Below, one piece after another: positions 8,965-19,184 of a stretch of DNA of 64,000 nt. The position numbers and the translations under genes were made by a program. The stretch covers positions 49,284 through 113,283 of the forward strand of contig JADQBT010000007.1 in assembly GCA_016278485.1 (NCBI GenBank), read 5' to 3'. The notes under the pieces were generated by a model, which searched no databases, was not told where the DNA came from, and worked only from the letters and a program-made list of their open reading frames with translations. This DNA comes from Halanaerobiales bacterium (GTDB lineage: Bacteria; Bacillota; Halanaerobiia; Halanaerobiales; Halanaerobiaceae). The first letter of the stretch is position 1, and every line of letters starts with the position of its first letter.

Positions 8965-8988
8965 AATTAATCTTGAGGAGGATTTATA

Positions 8989-11427
8989 GTGAAATTTGGC
9001 TACTTTGACGATCAAAAAAAAGAATATGTTATAAAACAACCTGATACTCCTTATCCTTGGATTAATTACTTAGGCTCTCAATCATATTTTTCCATTATCT
9101 CCAATACGGGTGGGGGATATAGTTTCTATAAAGATGCGAGTAAACGGAGAATAACCAGGTACAGGTATAATAATGTACCTACTGATACAGGCGGTAAATA
9201 TTATTACATATATGAGAATGGTGATTATTGGTCCCCAACTTGGGCACCGGTGAAGAGCAAGCTCGATTTTTATAGCTGCCGTCATGGCATGGGGTATAGT
9301 ACGATAACAGGAGAAAAAAATAATTTACGTTGTGAAATTAAATATTTTGTTCCACTTAATGCAGACTGTGAAGTGCACACAGTTGCGTTACATAATAAAA
9401 GTAATAAAACGAGGAAAATAAAAATATTTTCACTTGTAGAATTTTGTTTCTGGAATGCCTTTGATGATATGACTAATTTTCAGCGAAATTATAATATAGC
9501 AGAAGTAGAGGTTGAAAATTCAACTATTTACCATAAGACTGAGTATCGAGAAAGAAGAGATCATTATGCTTTCTATAATGTTAATCAAGCTATAGATGGT
9601 TTTGATACTGATCGAGAAAGTTTTTTGGGATTGTATAATGGATTTCAGGAAGCAGATGCTGTCAAAGGAGGGAAATCACGTAATTCAATTGCTAGTGGTT
9701 GGTCACCTATTGGTTCTCACAGTCTTTCCATAATTTTAAAAGCAGGCGAGAAAAAACAGTTGATTTTTCAATTGGGATATGTGGAAAATGAAAAAGATGA
9801 AAAATGGGAAAAACCTGGTCTTATTAATAAGAAAAAAGCCAAAAATTTGATAAATAGATTTAACTCTGCTGAGCAAATAGAAGAGTCCCTTTTTGCATTA
9901 GAGGAATATTGGAATAAATTATTAGCCAACTATCAAGTAGATTCTCCTGATGACAAGTTAAATAAGATGGTGAATATCTGGAATCAGTATCAGTGTATGG
10001 TAACATATAATTTAGCTCGCAGTGCTTCATTTTTTGAATCTGGGATAAGCCGAGGCATTGGGTTCCGTGATTCGAATCAGGATCTTTTGGGTGTTGTGCA
10101 GATGATTCCAGAACGTGTTAAGCAAAGACTTTTAGAACTGGCGGCAACTCAATTTGCAGATGGTAGTACATATCATCAGTATCAACCCTTAACTAAAAAG
10201 GGAAATGATAAGATTGGTAGTGGATTTAATGATGATCCGCTCTGGTTGATCTATGGAGCTATCGCCTATATTAAGGAAACAGGAGATTATAGTATTTTGG
10301 ATGAACCATCTCCTTTTAACAATGGTACAAAAGCGACGTTCTTTGATCATCTTTTAGCTTCTTTTAATCATGTAATTAATAATTTGGGGTCACATGATCT
10401 ACCTTTAATTGGTCATGCTGATTGGAATGATTGTTTAAATTTGAACTGTTTTTCAGAAAAACCGGATGAATCTTTTCAAACAGTTAGTAATAAAAAAGAT
10501 AGTCAAGCTGAATCTATCATGATTGCTGGAATGTTTATTACAATTGGACCAGAATTTGTTAGATTATGTGAAGAAAAAGGAAAAAATGAATTAACAAAAA
10601 AGGCAAAAAAACAAATTGAAAATATGAAAAAAGCAATAAACAAATATGGTAGAGATGAGGCATGGTTTCTCAGGGCATATGATTATTATGGTAATAAGGT
10701 GGGAAGTAAGGAAAATAAATATGGTAAAATATTCATTGAATCACAAGGTTTTTGTATCATGGGTGGACTTGGTCTAGAGGATGGCTTTGCCCAAAAAACA
10801 TTGGATTCAGTTCATAAAAGATTGAATACGGAATATGGACTTAGTTTATTAGACCCAACTTTTCAAGAATATAAAATTGAGTTAGGAGAAATTACCTCTT
10901 ATCCCCCAGGTTATAAAGAAAATGGAGGCATCTTCTGTCATAATAATCCTTGGATTATGATTGCAGAAACAATGCTTGGTAATGGTGAAAGAGCATTTTC
11001 ATATTACAGTAAGATAGCTCCTGCTTATCTAGAAGAAATTAGTGATTTACATCGTACCGAGCCTTATGTTTATGCTCAGATGATAGCAGGTAAAGATGCT
11101 AAAAATTATGGAGAAGCAAAAAATTCCTGGTTGACAGGAACAGCTGCCTGGAACTTTGTGGTTGTCTCACAATGGATTTTAGGTATTAGACCTGAACTTA
11201 CAGGTCTTCGTATTGATCCATGTCTCCCAAAAGATTGGTCAGGTTATGAGCTAAGCAGAAATTTCCGGGGCGATACTTACAAAATTACTGTAAAAAATCC
11301 TGAGGCTGTTAATAAGGGTGTCAAAAGCATCACCTTAGATGGTAAAAAAATAAATAAACAAATAATTGAACCACAACTTGATGGTAAAATACATCATGTT
11401 GAGGTAGTTATGGGTGAAAAAATGTGA
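8989..11427 (+). CDS. GH94 disaccharide phosphorylase, probably cellobiose phosphorylase
   Basis: This is an 812-residue cytoplasmic enzyme, the normal length of cellobiose phosphorylase. The N-terminal beta-sandwich begins [14 protein letters not shown] and includes WSPTWAPVK. The helical barrel carries [13 protein letters not shown], the substrate-facing [10 protein letters not shown], and [10 protein letters not shown] with the expected general acid at Asp478. The family splits beta-glucosyl disaccharides with phosphate to glucose 1-phosphate and a free sugar, saving ATP. The neighbouring LacI regulator and ABC importer supply the substrate. Cellobiose is the best guess from length and motifs; laminaribiose or chitobiose phosphorylase cannot be excluded by eye. 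Confidence 0.88.
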   Translation: MKFGYFDDQKKEYVIKQPDTPYPWINYLGSQSYFSIISNTGGGYSFYKDASKRRITRYRYNNVPTDTGGKYYYIYENGDYWSPTWAPVKSKLDFYSCRHGMGYSTITGEKNNLRCEIKYFVPLNADCEVHTVALHNKSNKTRKIKIFSLVEFCFWNAFDDMTNFQRNYNIAEVEVENSTIYHKTEYRERRDHYAFYNVNQAIDGFDTDRESFLGLYNGFQEADAVKGGKSRNSIASGWSPIGSHSLSIILKAGEKKQLIFQLGYVENEKDEKWEKPGLINKKKAKNLINRFNSAEQIEESLFALEEYWNKLLANYQVDSPDDKLNKMVNIWNQYQCMVTYNLARSASFFESGISRGIGFRDSNQDLLGVVQMIPERVKQRLLELAATQFADGSTYHQYQPLTKKGNDKIGSGFNDDPLWLIYGAIAYIKETGDYSILDEPSPFNNGTKATFFDHLLASFNHVINNLGSHDLPLIGHADWNDCLNLNCFSEKPDESFQTVSNKKDSQAESIMIAGMFITIGPEFVRLCEEKGKNELTKKAKKQIENMKKAINKYGRDEAWFLRAYDYYGNKVGSKENKYGKIFIESQGFCIMGGLGLEDGFAQKTLDSVHKRLNTEYGLSLLDPTFQEYKIELGEITSYPPGYKENGGIFCHNNPWIMIAETMLGNGERAFSYYSKIAPAYLEEISDLHRTEPYVYAQMIAGKDAKNYGEAKNSWLTGTAAWNFVVVSQWILGIRPELTGLRIDPCLPKDWSGYELSRNFRGDTYKITVKNPEAVNKGVKSITLDGKKINKQIIEPQLDGKIHHVEVVMGEKM

Positions 11428-11429
11428 AC

Positions 11430-12572
11430 TTAGAAAATTAAATAATCAAGTTGTTTTTCTAATATTTTGATGAGATAGTCAAGCTCTTCTTTACTATTAT
11501 ATTTATTAAGACTAACCCGAATTGTACCTTCTGCTTGCTTATCAGAGAGACCAATTGCTTTTAATACGCGATCATTATTATCTTTTTTAGAACTACAGGC
11601 TGAACCTGTTGCAACAAAGATACCTTCACCTGCTAGGGCATGGACTAATGTTTCACCTCTAATACCAGGAAAGGAAACACTTATAATATGAGGAGCAAAA
11701 TTGCTAATTGGAGAGTTAATTTTAAAATTTGTTAAATTTTTATTTAGTAAATCTAATAGATATTTTTTTTTGCTTAGTAAGGCGTTATAATCTTCTTCTA
11801 ATTCTGGTAAATTTGCTAGGGCCGGTTGGAGTCCAGCTATACTAGGAAGATTTTCTGTTCCTGAGCGGAGACCTTTTTCTTGACCACCACCATAAAAAAT
11901 TGGTTTTAGGTTAGTACCATTTTTTAAATATAAAGCGCCAATCCCTTTTGGACCATGAAATTTATGGCCACTGATTGTATATAGGTCTATTTTTGATTTA
12001 GCTAAACTAAAGGGAATTTTACCGAAAGCCTGAATTCCATCTACATGAAAAAAAGTCAATGGATTATTCTTTTTAATTAAATTGGCAGCTTGAAAAACAG
12101 ATTGGATAGTGCCAATCTCATTATTAACATGCATAATACTAACTAGAACAGTAGTTTCTCTTACCTCTTTTTCAAGCTCAGAAAGAGATATTAATCCAGC
12201 TTTATCTACATCTAAAATTGTGACCTGCCAACCACGCTCAGCTAAATTTGCAAAGACTTCATAGACTGAAGGATGCTCTATTTTGCTTGTTATAATGTGA
12301 TTACCTCTCTGCGGATAGGCAGAGGTGATTCCCTGGATAGCAAGATTATTGGCTTCAGTCCCACCAGAAGTTAAAATTATTTCTGCTGCGGTGACGCCAA
12401 GTTTTTTTGCTAACATAATTTTTGTCTTATCTATAATTTTTTCGGCAATTAGACCTTTGTTATGAGGAGAAGAAGGATTTCCATAGTTATTAACTAGAGT
12501 ATCCTGCATGATATTTACTACCTCGGGTAATACTTTTGTCGTTGCACTATTATCAAGATAAATATCTTTCAT
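11430..12572 (-). CDS. iscS: Cysteine desulfurase (NifS/IscS type)
   Basis: This 380-residue PLP enzyme removes sulfur from cysteine for Fe-S clusters and thio-modification of tRNA. It starts YLDNSATTKVLPEV. PLP-binding TSGGTEANN and EIGTIQ follow, with the Schiff-base lysine in SGHKFHGPKG (Lys204). The catalytic cysteine is Cys326 in TGSACSSKK. The short SACSSK loop marks group I (IscS/NifS). No IscU or IscR lies beside it. ThiI, the usual sulfur acceptor of such enzymes, is about 11 kb away on the other strand. AGAGAGG precedes the ATG. Confidence 0.94.
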   Translation of the reverse strand: MKDIYLDNSATTKVLPEVVNIMQDTLVNNYGNPSSPHNKGLIAEKIIDKTKIMLAKKLGVTAAEIILTSGGTEANNLAIQGITSAYPQRGNHIITSKIEHPSVYEVFANLAERGWQVTILDVDKAGLISLSELEKEVRETTVLVSIMHVNNEIGTIQSVFQAANLIKKNNPLTFFHVDGIQAFGKIPFSLAKSKIDLYTISGHKFHGPKGIGALYLKNGTNLKPIFYGGGQEKGLRSGTENLPSIAGLQPALANLPELEEDYNALLSKKKYLLDLLNKNLTNFKINSPISNFAPHIISVSFPGIRGETLVHALAGEGIFVATGSACSSKKDNNDRVLKAIGLSDKQAEGTIRVSLNKYNSKEELDYLIKILEKQLDYLIF

Positions 12573-12709
12573 AAAAACACCTCTCTAAACAAGATGAAAC
12601 TATTATATCATATTTAAGAAAAAGGATAAAATTAAAAGGTAATCAAGACTTAATCTAGAATAAAATTATTTATATGATATTATTTATAGATTAATATGAG
12701 GTGGTTATT

Positions 12710-13744
12710 TTGCCTAGTACAGTTTTAACTAAATTAGACAACTTAAAAACAGGTATGGTTGTGGCCAAAGAAGTAGAGAGCAACTATGGAGCAACTTTTT
12801 TTACCCCAGGTATGATCATTGATGCCGAAGCTATCAAACGATTAAAAAGGTTGGGTGTCAAAAGTATTGTAGTCTATCAAGAGGATATTGAATTAAAGCA
12901 GGAACAATTGGCACCTATTTCAGAGAGATATGAATACAAAATTGATGAAATGGAAGGTATTTTTCATTCAATTGAAAAAGGACATAAACTTGATTTTCAG
13001 GGTGTAAAAGATATTGTTGATGAACTTGTAAAAATTGAAGAAAATGAGGATATCTATACATTGCTAGCTAAAATATATAGTGCTGACCGATATACTTATG
13101 CACATAGTTTAAATGTGGGATTATTCTCAATGATGACTGGAAAATGGCTGAAGATGCCTGAAAAAGAAGTTAAACTATTAACATATGCTGGATTTTTGCA
13201 TGATATTGGTAAGGCCCGGATTCCAAATAAAATATTAAACAAAGCGGGGCCTTTGAGTAATAAAGAATTTAATATTATGAAAAGACATACTGTATATGGT
13301 TATGACCTGGTTAAAAATTGTCTTTTTATTTCAGAAAAAGTAGCCAGAGCAGTGCTTACCCATCATGAAAGAAATAATGGTACAGGTTATCCATTGGGTT
13401 TAAAAGGAGACCAAATTCCTCTTTATGCTAAAATAATAGGTATTATTGATACTTATGATGCTATGAGTTCAGATCGTATTTATCAGTCACATAAAGTACC
13501 ATTTGAAGTACTTGATACCTTAAGGAAAGAAAGAGATGGTTCCCTGGATATTTCATTAGTGAATTTAATTGTAGAAAAGCTTATTTATTATTTTTCTGGA
13601 CGAAAGGTTGAATTAACTAATGGTAAAGTCGGTGAAGTTATTTTTATTAATCCCGAAAAGCCATTATATCCAATTATCAAAGTAGAAGGATCTTTTTATG
13701 ATTTATACAGGAGTGATCTAAAAATTAAAGATGTTATTATTTAA
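12710..13744 (+). CDS. HD-GYP domain protein, probable c-di-GMP phosphodiesterase
   Basis: This is a 344-residue protein. The TTG at 12710 is chosen because GAGGTGG ends 7 bases upstream; the GTG at 12701 lies inside that site. A short N-terminal domain (~residues 1-85) is followed by the HD-GYP core: YTYAHSLNVGLFS, FLHDIGKARIP, KRHTVYGYDLV, THHERNNGTGYP and IDTYDAMSSDR. The HD and GYP residues expected for c-di-GMP hydrolysis are present. There is no membrane segment. A C-terminal ~60-residue beta-rich tail is similar to other stand-alone HD-GYP proteins of clostridia. It is transcribed alone and closed by a strong terminator. Confidence 0.9.
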   Translation: MPSTVLTKLDNLKTGMVVAKEVESNYGATFFTPGMIIDAEAIKRLKRLGVKSIVVYQEDIELKQEQLAPISERYEYKIDEMEGIFHSIEKGHKLDFQGVKDIVDELVKIEENEDIYTLLAKIYSADRYTYAHSLNVGLFSMMTGKWLKMPEKEVKLLTYAGFLHDIGKARIPNKILNKAGPLSNKEFNIMKRHTVYGYDLVKNCLFISEKVARAVLTHHERNNGTGYPLGLKGDQIPLYAKIIGIIDTYDAMSSDRIYQSHKVPFEVLDTLRKERDGSLDISLVNLIVEKLIYYFSGRKVELTNGKVGEVIFINPEKPLYPIIKVEGSFYDLYRSDLKIKDVII

Positions 13745-13781
13745 GAAAGTCACTCAGTAGTAAACTGAGTGACTTTCTTTG
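13745..13781. terminator. Strong bidirectional terminator
   Basis: A perfect 14-bp stem (13745-13758 with 13764-13777) around a 5-base loop lies between convergent genes. Flanking A and T runs suit both strands, so it should end both the HD-GYP and the YbaB transcripts. Confidence 0.85.
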
Positions 13782-13800
13782 ATTAATGTTTGCTATTTTA

Positions 13801-14109
13801 TTAAAGAATTCCCGGGATATCTGATAAATCGAGGTCGCCAACAATACTTTTTTTGCGTTGAGCCTGGTAACTATTAGTTTTTTTTCTGGCATTGTTATAA
13901 GCTTCAATTAGTGCTTTCTTTAACTCAGGAGAAAAATCTTCTGGCAATTTTTCAATATCTAATACTTCAGCTTTACCATTAGTGGTTACCTGGATTAGAT
14001 CATTAGCATCAGTAGCAGTTATTTTCATTTCTTTTAGTTCCTCTTCTAAATCAGATAAAGCTTTTTTAATTTTATTTGTCTGCTCAATGATTTTTTCCAT
14101 ATCTGACAT
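13801..14109 (-). CDS. YbaB/EbfC-family nucleoid-associated protein
   Basis: This 102-residue protein starts at the ATG at 14109, with AGGAGGTG 5 bases upstream; a longer frame includes that site. It has the family layout of a long N-terminal helix (MEKIIEQTNKIKKALSDLEEELK), a central sheet with VTTNGKAEVLDIEKLPEDF, and a C-terminal helix ELKKALIEAYNNARKK. YbaB proteins are dimeric DNA-binding proteins. The usual dnaX-ybaB-recR context is absent, and the central strand is more diverged than normal, so this may be a second copy in the genome. Confidence 0.8.
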   Translation of the reverse strand: MSDMEKIIEQTNKIKKALSDLEEELKEMKITATDANDLIQVTTNGKAEVLDIEKLPEDFSPELKKALIEAYNNARKKTNSYQAQRKKSIVGDLDLSDIPGIL

Positions 14110-14351
14110 AAAAACACCTCCTAACAATCTTTATGCTAGAAGTGTTAGTTGTTATTCATTAAAAATGATTTTTTTAAAATAAATATTTAGATAATCTAAC
14201 AAATTTTAATAAAATCTATAACATTTCCCAAATTGGATATAATAATTTATTAACTAAGATATTAGATAAGCATAAATTAAGTGCAGGGATTATAGTTGCA
14301 CAATAGGTCAAAATGATTGTTAATTTAAACAAAACTAGAGGAGGAAAGGAT

Positions 14352-14903
14352 ATGAAAAAGAATATAATTTTAGCGGTAGTTATTATTTTGACAATGATAT
14401 TATTAGTGGGTTGTGCAGGAGGAGATACTACAGGAGATACTACAAATGAAAGTCAAAAAGAGTCAGAAGAAGATACGGTAACAACTGCATCTATTGTAAA
14501 TGACGAAGAGGCATTTAAAGAGGCTATCAGTGCAGATGGTGAATGGATTATAGCAACATTAAATGATCTAACTTTCGAGGAGGAAATAATAGTTGAGGGA
14601 ACATTTCATGATAAAGGTGATCCGGAGAATGAAATCTATCGGAAAATAGCACCATATACTCAGGATGATAATCATAACGTAATTGAGAGATTTACAATTT
14701 CAGCACCAAAAATGATAATTAAAAGTCCTAATACTAGATATCAGGCCGGTACTTTTGCAGGAGATATAGTTGTAGAGGCAAATGGATTTTCTCTTAGCAA
14801 TGCAAGAATTGAAGGTAATCTATATTTTGCTAAGGAAGAATATAAATCTTCAGCAGATATCTCTGAAGATAGCACAGTAACTGGTGATATTGCAGTGAAA
14901 TAA
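14352..14903 (+). CDS. Predicted lipoprotein with beta-strand C-terminal domain
   Basis: This 183-residue protein starts at the ATG at 14352, preceded by GAGGAAAGG. The signal peptide MKKNIILAVVIILTMILLVGC ends in a lipobox, so the protein should be lipid-anchored. A short linker with the tandem GGDTTGDTTN follows. The remainder (from EEAFKEAISADGEWIIATLNDLTFEEEIIVEGTF) is rich in alternating beta strands and ends ARIEGNLYFAKEEYKSSADISEDSTVTGDIAVK. This resembles right-handed helix or polymer-forming (bactofilin-like) proteins. I do not recognise a specific family. It stands alone. Confidence 0.7.
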   Translation: MKKNIILAVVIILTMILLVGCAGGDTTGDTTNESQKESEEDTVTTASIVNDEEAFKEAISADGEWIIATLNDLTFEEEIIVEGTFHDKGDPENEIYRKIAPYTQDDNHNVIERFTISAPKMIIKSPNTRYQAGTFAGDIVVEANGFSLSNARIEGNLYFAKEEYKSSADISEDSTVTGDIAVK

Positions 14904-15219
14904 TTTTTTAATCAACTGCTAATATAGATTATAGTGGAACTGGATAAGGATAACTCTTGGCAGAAACTAATGCATTGGACTGATTGTGAATTTCTATGGG
15001 AGGGAGGAGAATTCCTCCCTGGTAGTCCTACTCTTTTGTAATTATTATTTTTGCAAGAGATATGTTATAATTTTATTAGATAATTTTTTTTCAAGGTGAA
15101 ATATTGTTTTTCCAAAATGCAGACAGATGTTAGTAATAAGTCTGATCTGTATAATAAATATTAGAATTGTTAAAAACAGGTACTAGTCTTTAATAATTTA
15201 GAAAGCCTGGGTGATCATT
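14904..15219 (+). other. Intergenic stretch with one palindrome
   Basis: No frame or RNA gene is supported in these ~316 bases. The only structure is an 8-bp perfect stem (15001-15008 with 15013-15020, core GAATTC). It is followed by CT-rich sequence and may be a weak terminator for the lipoprotein gene. The remainder is AT-rich and presumably holds the ccdA promoter. Confidence 0.6.
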
Positions 15220-15906
15220 ATGAGTCCAGATATATCGATATTTTTTGTTTTTGGAGGAGGGTTGATATCTTTTTTTTCTCCCTGTATTTTACCTTTGCTA
15301 CCATCATATCTGTCGATGTTAGCTGGGGGATATAATAAATATCTAAACCGGAGACAGATTATTATACCAGCACTAGTATTTATGGCGGCATTTTCATTAG
15401 TTTTTATTATACTGGGTCTATCTGCATCTTTTCTCGGTCAATATTTATTAAAAAATCTCGCTATATTGAAAAAAATTAGTGGTATAGTTGTCATAATATT
15501 GGGGTTAAATATGATTGGACTCTTAAAATTTAAATTTCTAGCAAGAGAGAAACGGTTTAAACTGGCAACTGCTAAAAATAAGTATCTAACAGCAGTGATA
15601 ATGGGAGTTGCTCTGGCCCTAGCCTGGACTCCCTGTGTAGGTCCTGTGCTTGCTTCAGTATTAATGTATGCAGCAACAAGTGATACTGTATATCAGGGAG
15701 GGATTTTACTAGCTTTCTATTCATTGGGATTTGCAATACCTTTCTTATTAACAGCTGTATTTTTGGATAGAATTTTAAAGCATTTTAAAAAGATTAACAA
15801 GTATTTATCATTAATTCATAAAATTGCTGGTTTAATATTGATTATTTTAGGTATTTTGATATATACAAATTATCTAGAAGTAATAACACAGTCTTTATAT
15901 AATTGA
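15220..15906 (+). CDS. ccdA: Cytochrome c biogenesis / thiol transport protein CcdA
   Basis: This 228-residue protein has six membrane helices and the two redox-active cysteine motifs of CcdA: FFSPCILPLLPSY near residue 20 and AWTPCVGPVLAS near residue 135. CcdA passes electrons from cytoplasmic thioredoxin to extracytoplasmic thiol proteins. The start is the ATG at 15220; GTG at 15211 is part of the weak GGGTGAT site. The TlpA-like thioredoxin gene 62 bases downstream is the obvious acceptor. Confidence 0.92.
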   Translation: MSPDISIFFVFGGGLISFFSPCILPLLPSYLSMLAGGYNKYLNRRQIIIPALVFMAAFSLVFIILGLSASFLGQYLLKNLAILKKISGIVVIILGLNMIGLLKFKFLAREKRFKLATAKNKYLTAVIMGVALALAWTPCVGPVLASVLMYAATSDTVYQGGILLAFYSLGFAIPFLLTAVFLDRILKHFKKINKYLSLIHKIAGLILIILGILIYTNYLEVITQSLYN

Positions 15907-15968
15907 TATTTAACATTAAAAATATCTTTTTTAAGTTATAGATTTAATTAAAAGAAAGAGGGATTTTA

Positions 15969-16499
15969 ATGAATAAGAAAAATTTGTTTGTAATATTTGG
16001 TTTAATTTTATTAGTTGTTGGGTCTATAAGTTATCAAAAGGGATATTTGGATGACCTAGTCAGGGCGGAAGAGATAGAAGTAGGGACAGAGGTTGGGCAA
16101 ATGGCTCCTGATTTTAGCTTGAAAAATCTTGCAGGGGAGAAAGTGACCCTGAATGATTTAAGAGGAAAAAAGGTTTTAATTAATTTTTGGGCGACCTGGT
16201 GTTATTATTGTAGGCAAGAAATGCCTGATTTACAAAAATTGTATTTAAATCATTCAGATATAACTGTAGTTACGGTTAATTTAGGTGAAGCCAAAAACAC
16301 AGTTCTTGATTTTATAAATAAGAATAATTATGATTTTCCAGTTTTATTAGATAGTAATCGTGAGGTGACCTATAAATATCTTGTCAGGGCTACTCCTATA
16401 AATTATTTTCTTGATGAAAATGGTGTGATAACAGACAAGCAGATAGGTGCTATGACTTATGAACAAATGCTAGAGACATTGGGAATTGAATCTAAATAA
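15969..16499 (+). CDS. TlpA/ResA-like membrane-anchored thioredoxin
   Basis: This 176-residue protein has an N-terminal anchor (residues ~4-22). It continues with a thioredoxin-like fold: GQMAPDFSLKNLAGEKVTLNDLRGKKVLINFWATWC, active site CYYC, and the cis-proline motif RATPINYFLD. The protein faces the periplasm or cell surface and reduces disulfides. It most likely receives electrons from CcdA upstream. No cytochrome c maturation gene is nearby, so a general thiol or spore-related role is as likely as haem ligation. Confidence 0.9.
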   Translation: MNKKNLFVIFGLILLVVGSISYQKGYLDDLVRAEEIEVGTEVGQMAPDFSLKNLAGEKVTLNDLRGKKVLINFWATWCYYCRQEMPDLQKLYLNHSDITVVTVNLGEAKNTVLDFINKNNYDFPVLLDSNREVTYKYLVRATPINYFLDENGVITDKQIGAMTYEQMLETLGIESK

Positions 16500-16521
16500 C
16501 TAATTTAAAAGGAGGCAAATA

Positions 16522-17292
16522 ATGAAGTTTATTGATACACATGCTCATCTCGATTTTCCCAGGTTTGATAAAGACAGAGAAGAAATAATCGAAAATTGTT
16601 TTGCAGAAGGAATAGAGAAAATAGTTAATATTGGAGCTGATCTTAATTCAAGTAGAAACTCAGTTGAGTTAGCTAGAAAAAATGAAAATATTTATGCAGC
16701 TGTTGGCCTACATCCTCATGATGCAGATCAATTTAATAGTGATCTATTAGCAGATCTAAAAGAATTGGCCAAGTTTAATAAAGTTGTTGCTATTGGAGAA
16801 GCAGGTTTAGATTTCTATTATGATAACTCGCCACGGCAATTACAAAAAATAGTTTTTAGAGCTCAGATAAGGCTTGCTCATAGCTTAGATTTACCTCTTG
16901 TTATTCACTCCCGTGAAGCAGCAAAAGAGACTCTAGAAATACTACAAGAAGAGGAAGTGCCAGCTAAAGGTGCCATCATGCATTGTTATGCTTATGGGCC
17001 AGAATTTGCTGAAGAAATTTTGCAGATGAATATCTATTTTGCTTTTGGTGGATTGGTGACTTTTCCAAACACTGTTCCGATTCAGGATACAGCCAAATTG
17101 CTACCTTTAGATAAAATTTTAATCGAAACAGATGCACCCTATTTGACCCCTGTACCTTATCGTGGAAAAAGAAATGAACCCCTTTATGTAAAATATGTAG
17201 CCAAAAAAATAGCTAGTCTCAAAAATCTTTCTTTAGAAGAAGTAGCCGAGTCTACAACGAAGAATGCAAAAAAGATATATAACTTCAATTAA
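16522..17292 (+). CDS. tatD: TatD-family metal-dependent deoxyribonuclease
   Basis: This 256-residue TIM-barrel hydrolase has all metal ligands of the family: DTHAHLDF at the start, GEAGLDFYYD, VIHSREA, MHCYAYG and IETDAPYLTP. TatD/YabD enzymes act as 3'-5' exonucleases on damaged or fragmented DNA. GGAGG precedes the ATG. In many Firmicutes the gene is near rsmA, yabG and veg, which here lie 34 kb away. Length and motifs are normal. Confidence 0.94.
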   Translation: MKFIDTHAHLDFPRFDKDREEIIENCFAEGIEKIVNIGADLNSSRNSVELARKNENIYAAVGLHPHDADQFNSDLLADLKELAKFNKVVAIGEAGLDFYYDNSPRQLQKIVFRAQIRLAHSLDLPLVIHSREAAKETLEILQEEEVPAKGAIMHCYAYGPEFAEEILQMNIYFAFGGLVTFPNTVPIQDTAKLLPLDKILIETDAPYLTPVPYRGKRNEPLYVKYVAKKIASLKNLSLEEVAESTTKNAKKIYNFN

Positions 17293-17354
17293 GCTCATAT
17301 AATCATGCCTGAGATAATATTATTTAACAATAATATATTTTCAGGAGGTTAGCC

Positions 17355-18071
17355 ATGGAGGAGATTAAAAAGATAATTATAATAATTTGTGGGTTGCTCC
17401 TTTTAGTAATTGTTAGTGCAGCCTTTTTTTTAAATGTATATTTAGAACAACAGGATAAGCAAAAAGAAAATTCAATAGTAGCCAATCAGCAAGATATTAG
17501 GATTGTAATAAATCTTTATAGTCGAAGATTGTTAGTTTATAAGGATGATCAAATATGGAAAAATTACCCGATTGCAATTGGTAAACCTACTACGAAAAGT
17601 CCGGTAGGTGAATGGGCAATTATTAATAAAAGTAAAAGTTGGGGAGGTGGGTTTGGTACCCGCTGGTTAGGTCTAAATGTGCCCTGGGGATCATATGGAA
17701 TACATGGAACTAATAAACCGTGGTCGATTGGTAGTGCAGCTAGCCACGGATGTATCAGGTTACATAATCAACATGTTGAAGAGTTATTTGAAATAATACC
17801 AGTCAAGACTAGAGTGAAGATAATTGGAACCAGGTTGCCAATTGATGTTGCAAAACCTTTAAAATCTGGACAAATGGGTTTAGAAGTAATGCAATTACAG
17901 GAAAACTTAAGAGATAGAGGTTATCGGATAGATTATTTAGACGGTCGTTATGGTGATTCAACAGTTCAAGCTGTACAGGAGTTAGAAAAACAGTATGGTT
18001 TGTATCCTGATGGAAGAGCAGATGAAAATGTTTTATATTTACTTGGTCTTCCAGAGGGGGTTAAAAAATGA
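17355..18071 (+). CDS. L,D-transpeptidase (YkuD) with peptidoglycan-binding domain
   Basis: This 238-residue protein has an N-terminal membrane anchor (residues ~5-28). A YkuD catalytic domain follows (~48-165) with the signature IHGTNKPWSIGSAASHGCIRLHN, the nucleophile being Cys133. A C-terminal PG_binding_1-type domain (~172-235) begins LKSGQMGLEVMQLQENLRDRGY. It should make 3-3 cross-links or attach proteins in the envelope. Its stop overlaps the next start by 4 bases (ATGA). Confidence 0.92.
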   Translation: MEEIKKIIIIICGLLLLVIVSAAFFLNVYLEQQDKQKENSIVANQQDIRIVINLYSRRLLVYKDDQIWKNYPIAIGKPTTKSPVGEWAIINKSKSWGGGFGTRWLGLNVPWGSYGIHGTNKPWSIGSAASHGCIRLHNQHVEELFEIIPVKTRVKIIGTRLPIDVAKPLKSGQMGLEVMQLQENLRDRGYRIDYLDGRYGDSTVQAVQELEKQYGLYPDGRADENVLYLLGLPEGVKK

Positions 18072-19051
18072 AAATTATAAAACACCCTGTGATATTGACA
18101 GTGGTCGCGGTTTTTATAGGATTATTAGTCGCATATTTTTTACCTGTTGCTAATTATGAGGCAGCAGAATCAGATCTCTCTGTTTCTAAGAGCGACAATG
18201 GATTAAATCAATTAGTTTTCTGGTATCATCCTTATTTTAGACTTGCTGGATTAAACTCAGCAGAAATTGAAAAAAGAAAAGAGAATTTTGAAGCAAAAAT
18301 TACAAATATAGTAAGTAATAGATATCCAAGTATTGAGCTTAAATTAAAAGAAATATCATTGCTAGCAAACTCTAATTTAAATGCTAAACAAAATAGTAAT
18401 CAGAACGCACCTGATTTTTTATTAAATTTAACAGATGAGTCAATATTAGGTGCTAATCAGTATTCATTTAAGCTTGAAGAATATGCAAAACAGCATATAA
18501 TTAATAATTTATCAGTACAATTGATGCAGGCACAAAAAAGAACTGGTTTTCCAGTTTTAATCAGGCAGCAGACATGGTATCAAAAGGGTAATCTAATTAC
18601 TAAATTATATGAAGGTGAAGATTTTATTAATCAATTAAAAGTCTTACCAGAAGCTAGTCTATTAGTTAATAATAACCAACTTTGGCAAAAACAAATGACT
18701 ATTCTTGCCGCAAATGAAAATTTTCAGTTATCAGCTCTTACAGAACGAAATATAATTAATGACTTTAAAATCAGAGAATTTTTAAGAGAGGAAAAGAAAA
18801 TAATTGCTCCAGTCAATTTATGGATGGAACAATATTTGAAATATCAAAGTGATGGTATTGAACCAATTTATCTTCCCTCAAATTATACTATTTTCACTTT
18901 AGAAGTTTATAATAAAAGCAATCAATTACTTAGTGACAAGAATAATATGCAAAGTTTAGTTTTAGAAATTGCTAGAGAGGTGAATAAGTTAATAACTAAT
19001 GAACTTAGGTTGGCTTCACTACAGCCTCTTTTTTTAAATAGCAGCAATTAA
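18068..19051 (+). CDS. Membrane-anchored protein of unknown function
   Basis: This 327-residue protein has an N-terminal hydrophobic segment (residues ~7-26, ending FLPVANYEAAES) and no further helix. The rest is hydrophilic and rich in Asn, Gln, Leu and Lys, and should face outward. Repeated QANSNLNAKQNSNQN-like low-complexity sequence occurs near residue 100. No domain is recognised. The 4-base overlap with the L,D-transpeptidase gene suggests a joint role in the cell envelope. Confidence 0.65.
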   Translation: MKIIKHPVILTVVAVFIGLLVAYFLPVANYEAAESDLSVSKSDNGLNQLVFWYHPYFRLAGLNSAEIEKRKENFEAKITNIVSNRYPSIELKLKEISLLANSNLNAKQNSNQNAPDFLLNLTDESILGANQYSFKLEEYAKQHIINNLSVQLMQAQKRTGFPVLIRQQTWYQKGNLITKLYEGEDFINQLKVLPEASLLVNNNQLWQKQMTILAANENFQLSALTERNIINDFKIREFLREEKKIIAPVNLWMEQYLKYQSDGIEPIYLPSNYTIFTLEVYNKSNQLLSDKNNMQSLVLEIAREVNKLITNELRLASLQPLFLNSSN

Positions 19052-19184
19052 TTTAAATGGGTTAGCAGGAATTTCCTTATGGATGATTAAATATTATATA
19101 TAGTTAATATTTTTGCAGGAGGTGATTTTGAACTTGCTGTTGTATGTTGTGTTGGCTAAAAACCTGTTAGAAGGGAGTAATTAA

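Noticed and set aside
2..12572. thiI and the cysteine desulfurase as one operon
   Set aside because: They lie about 11 kb apart on opposite strands; only a functional link is possible.
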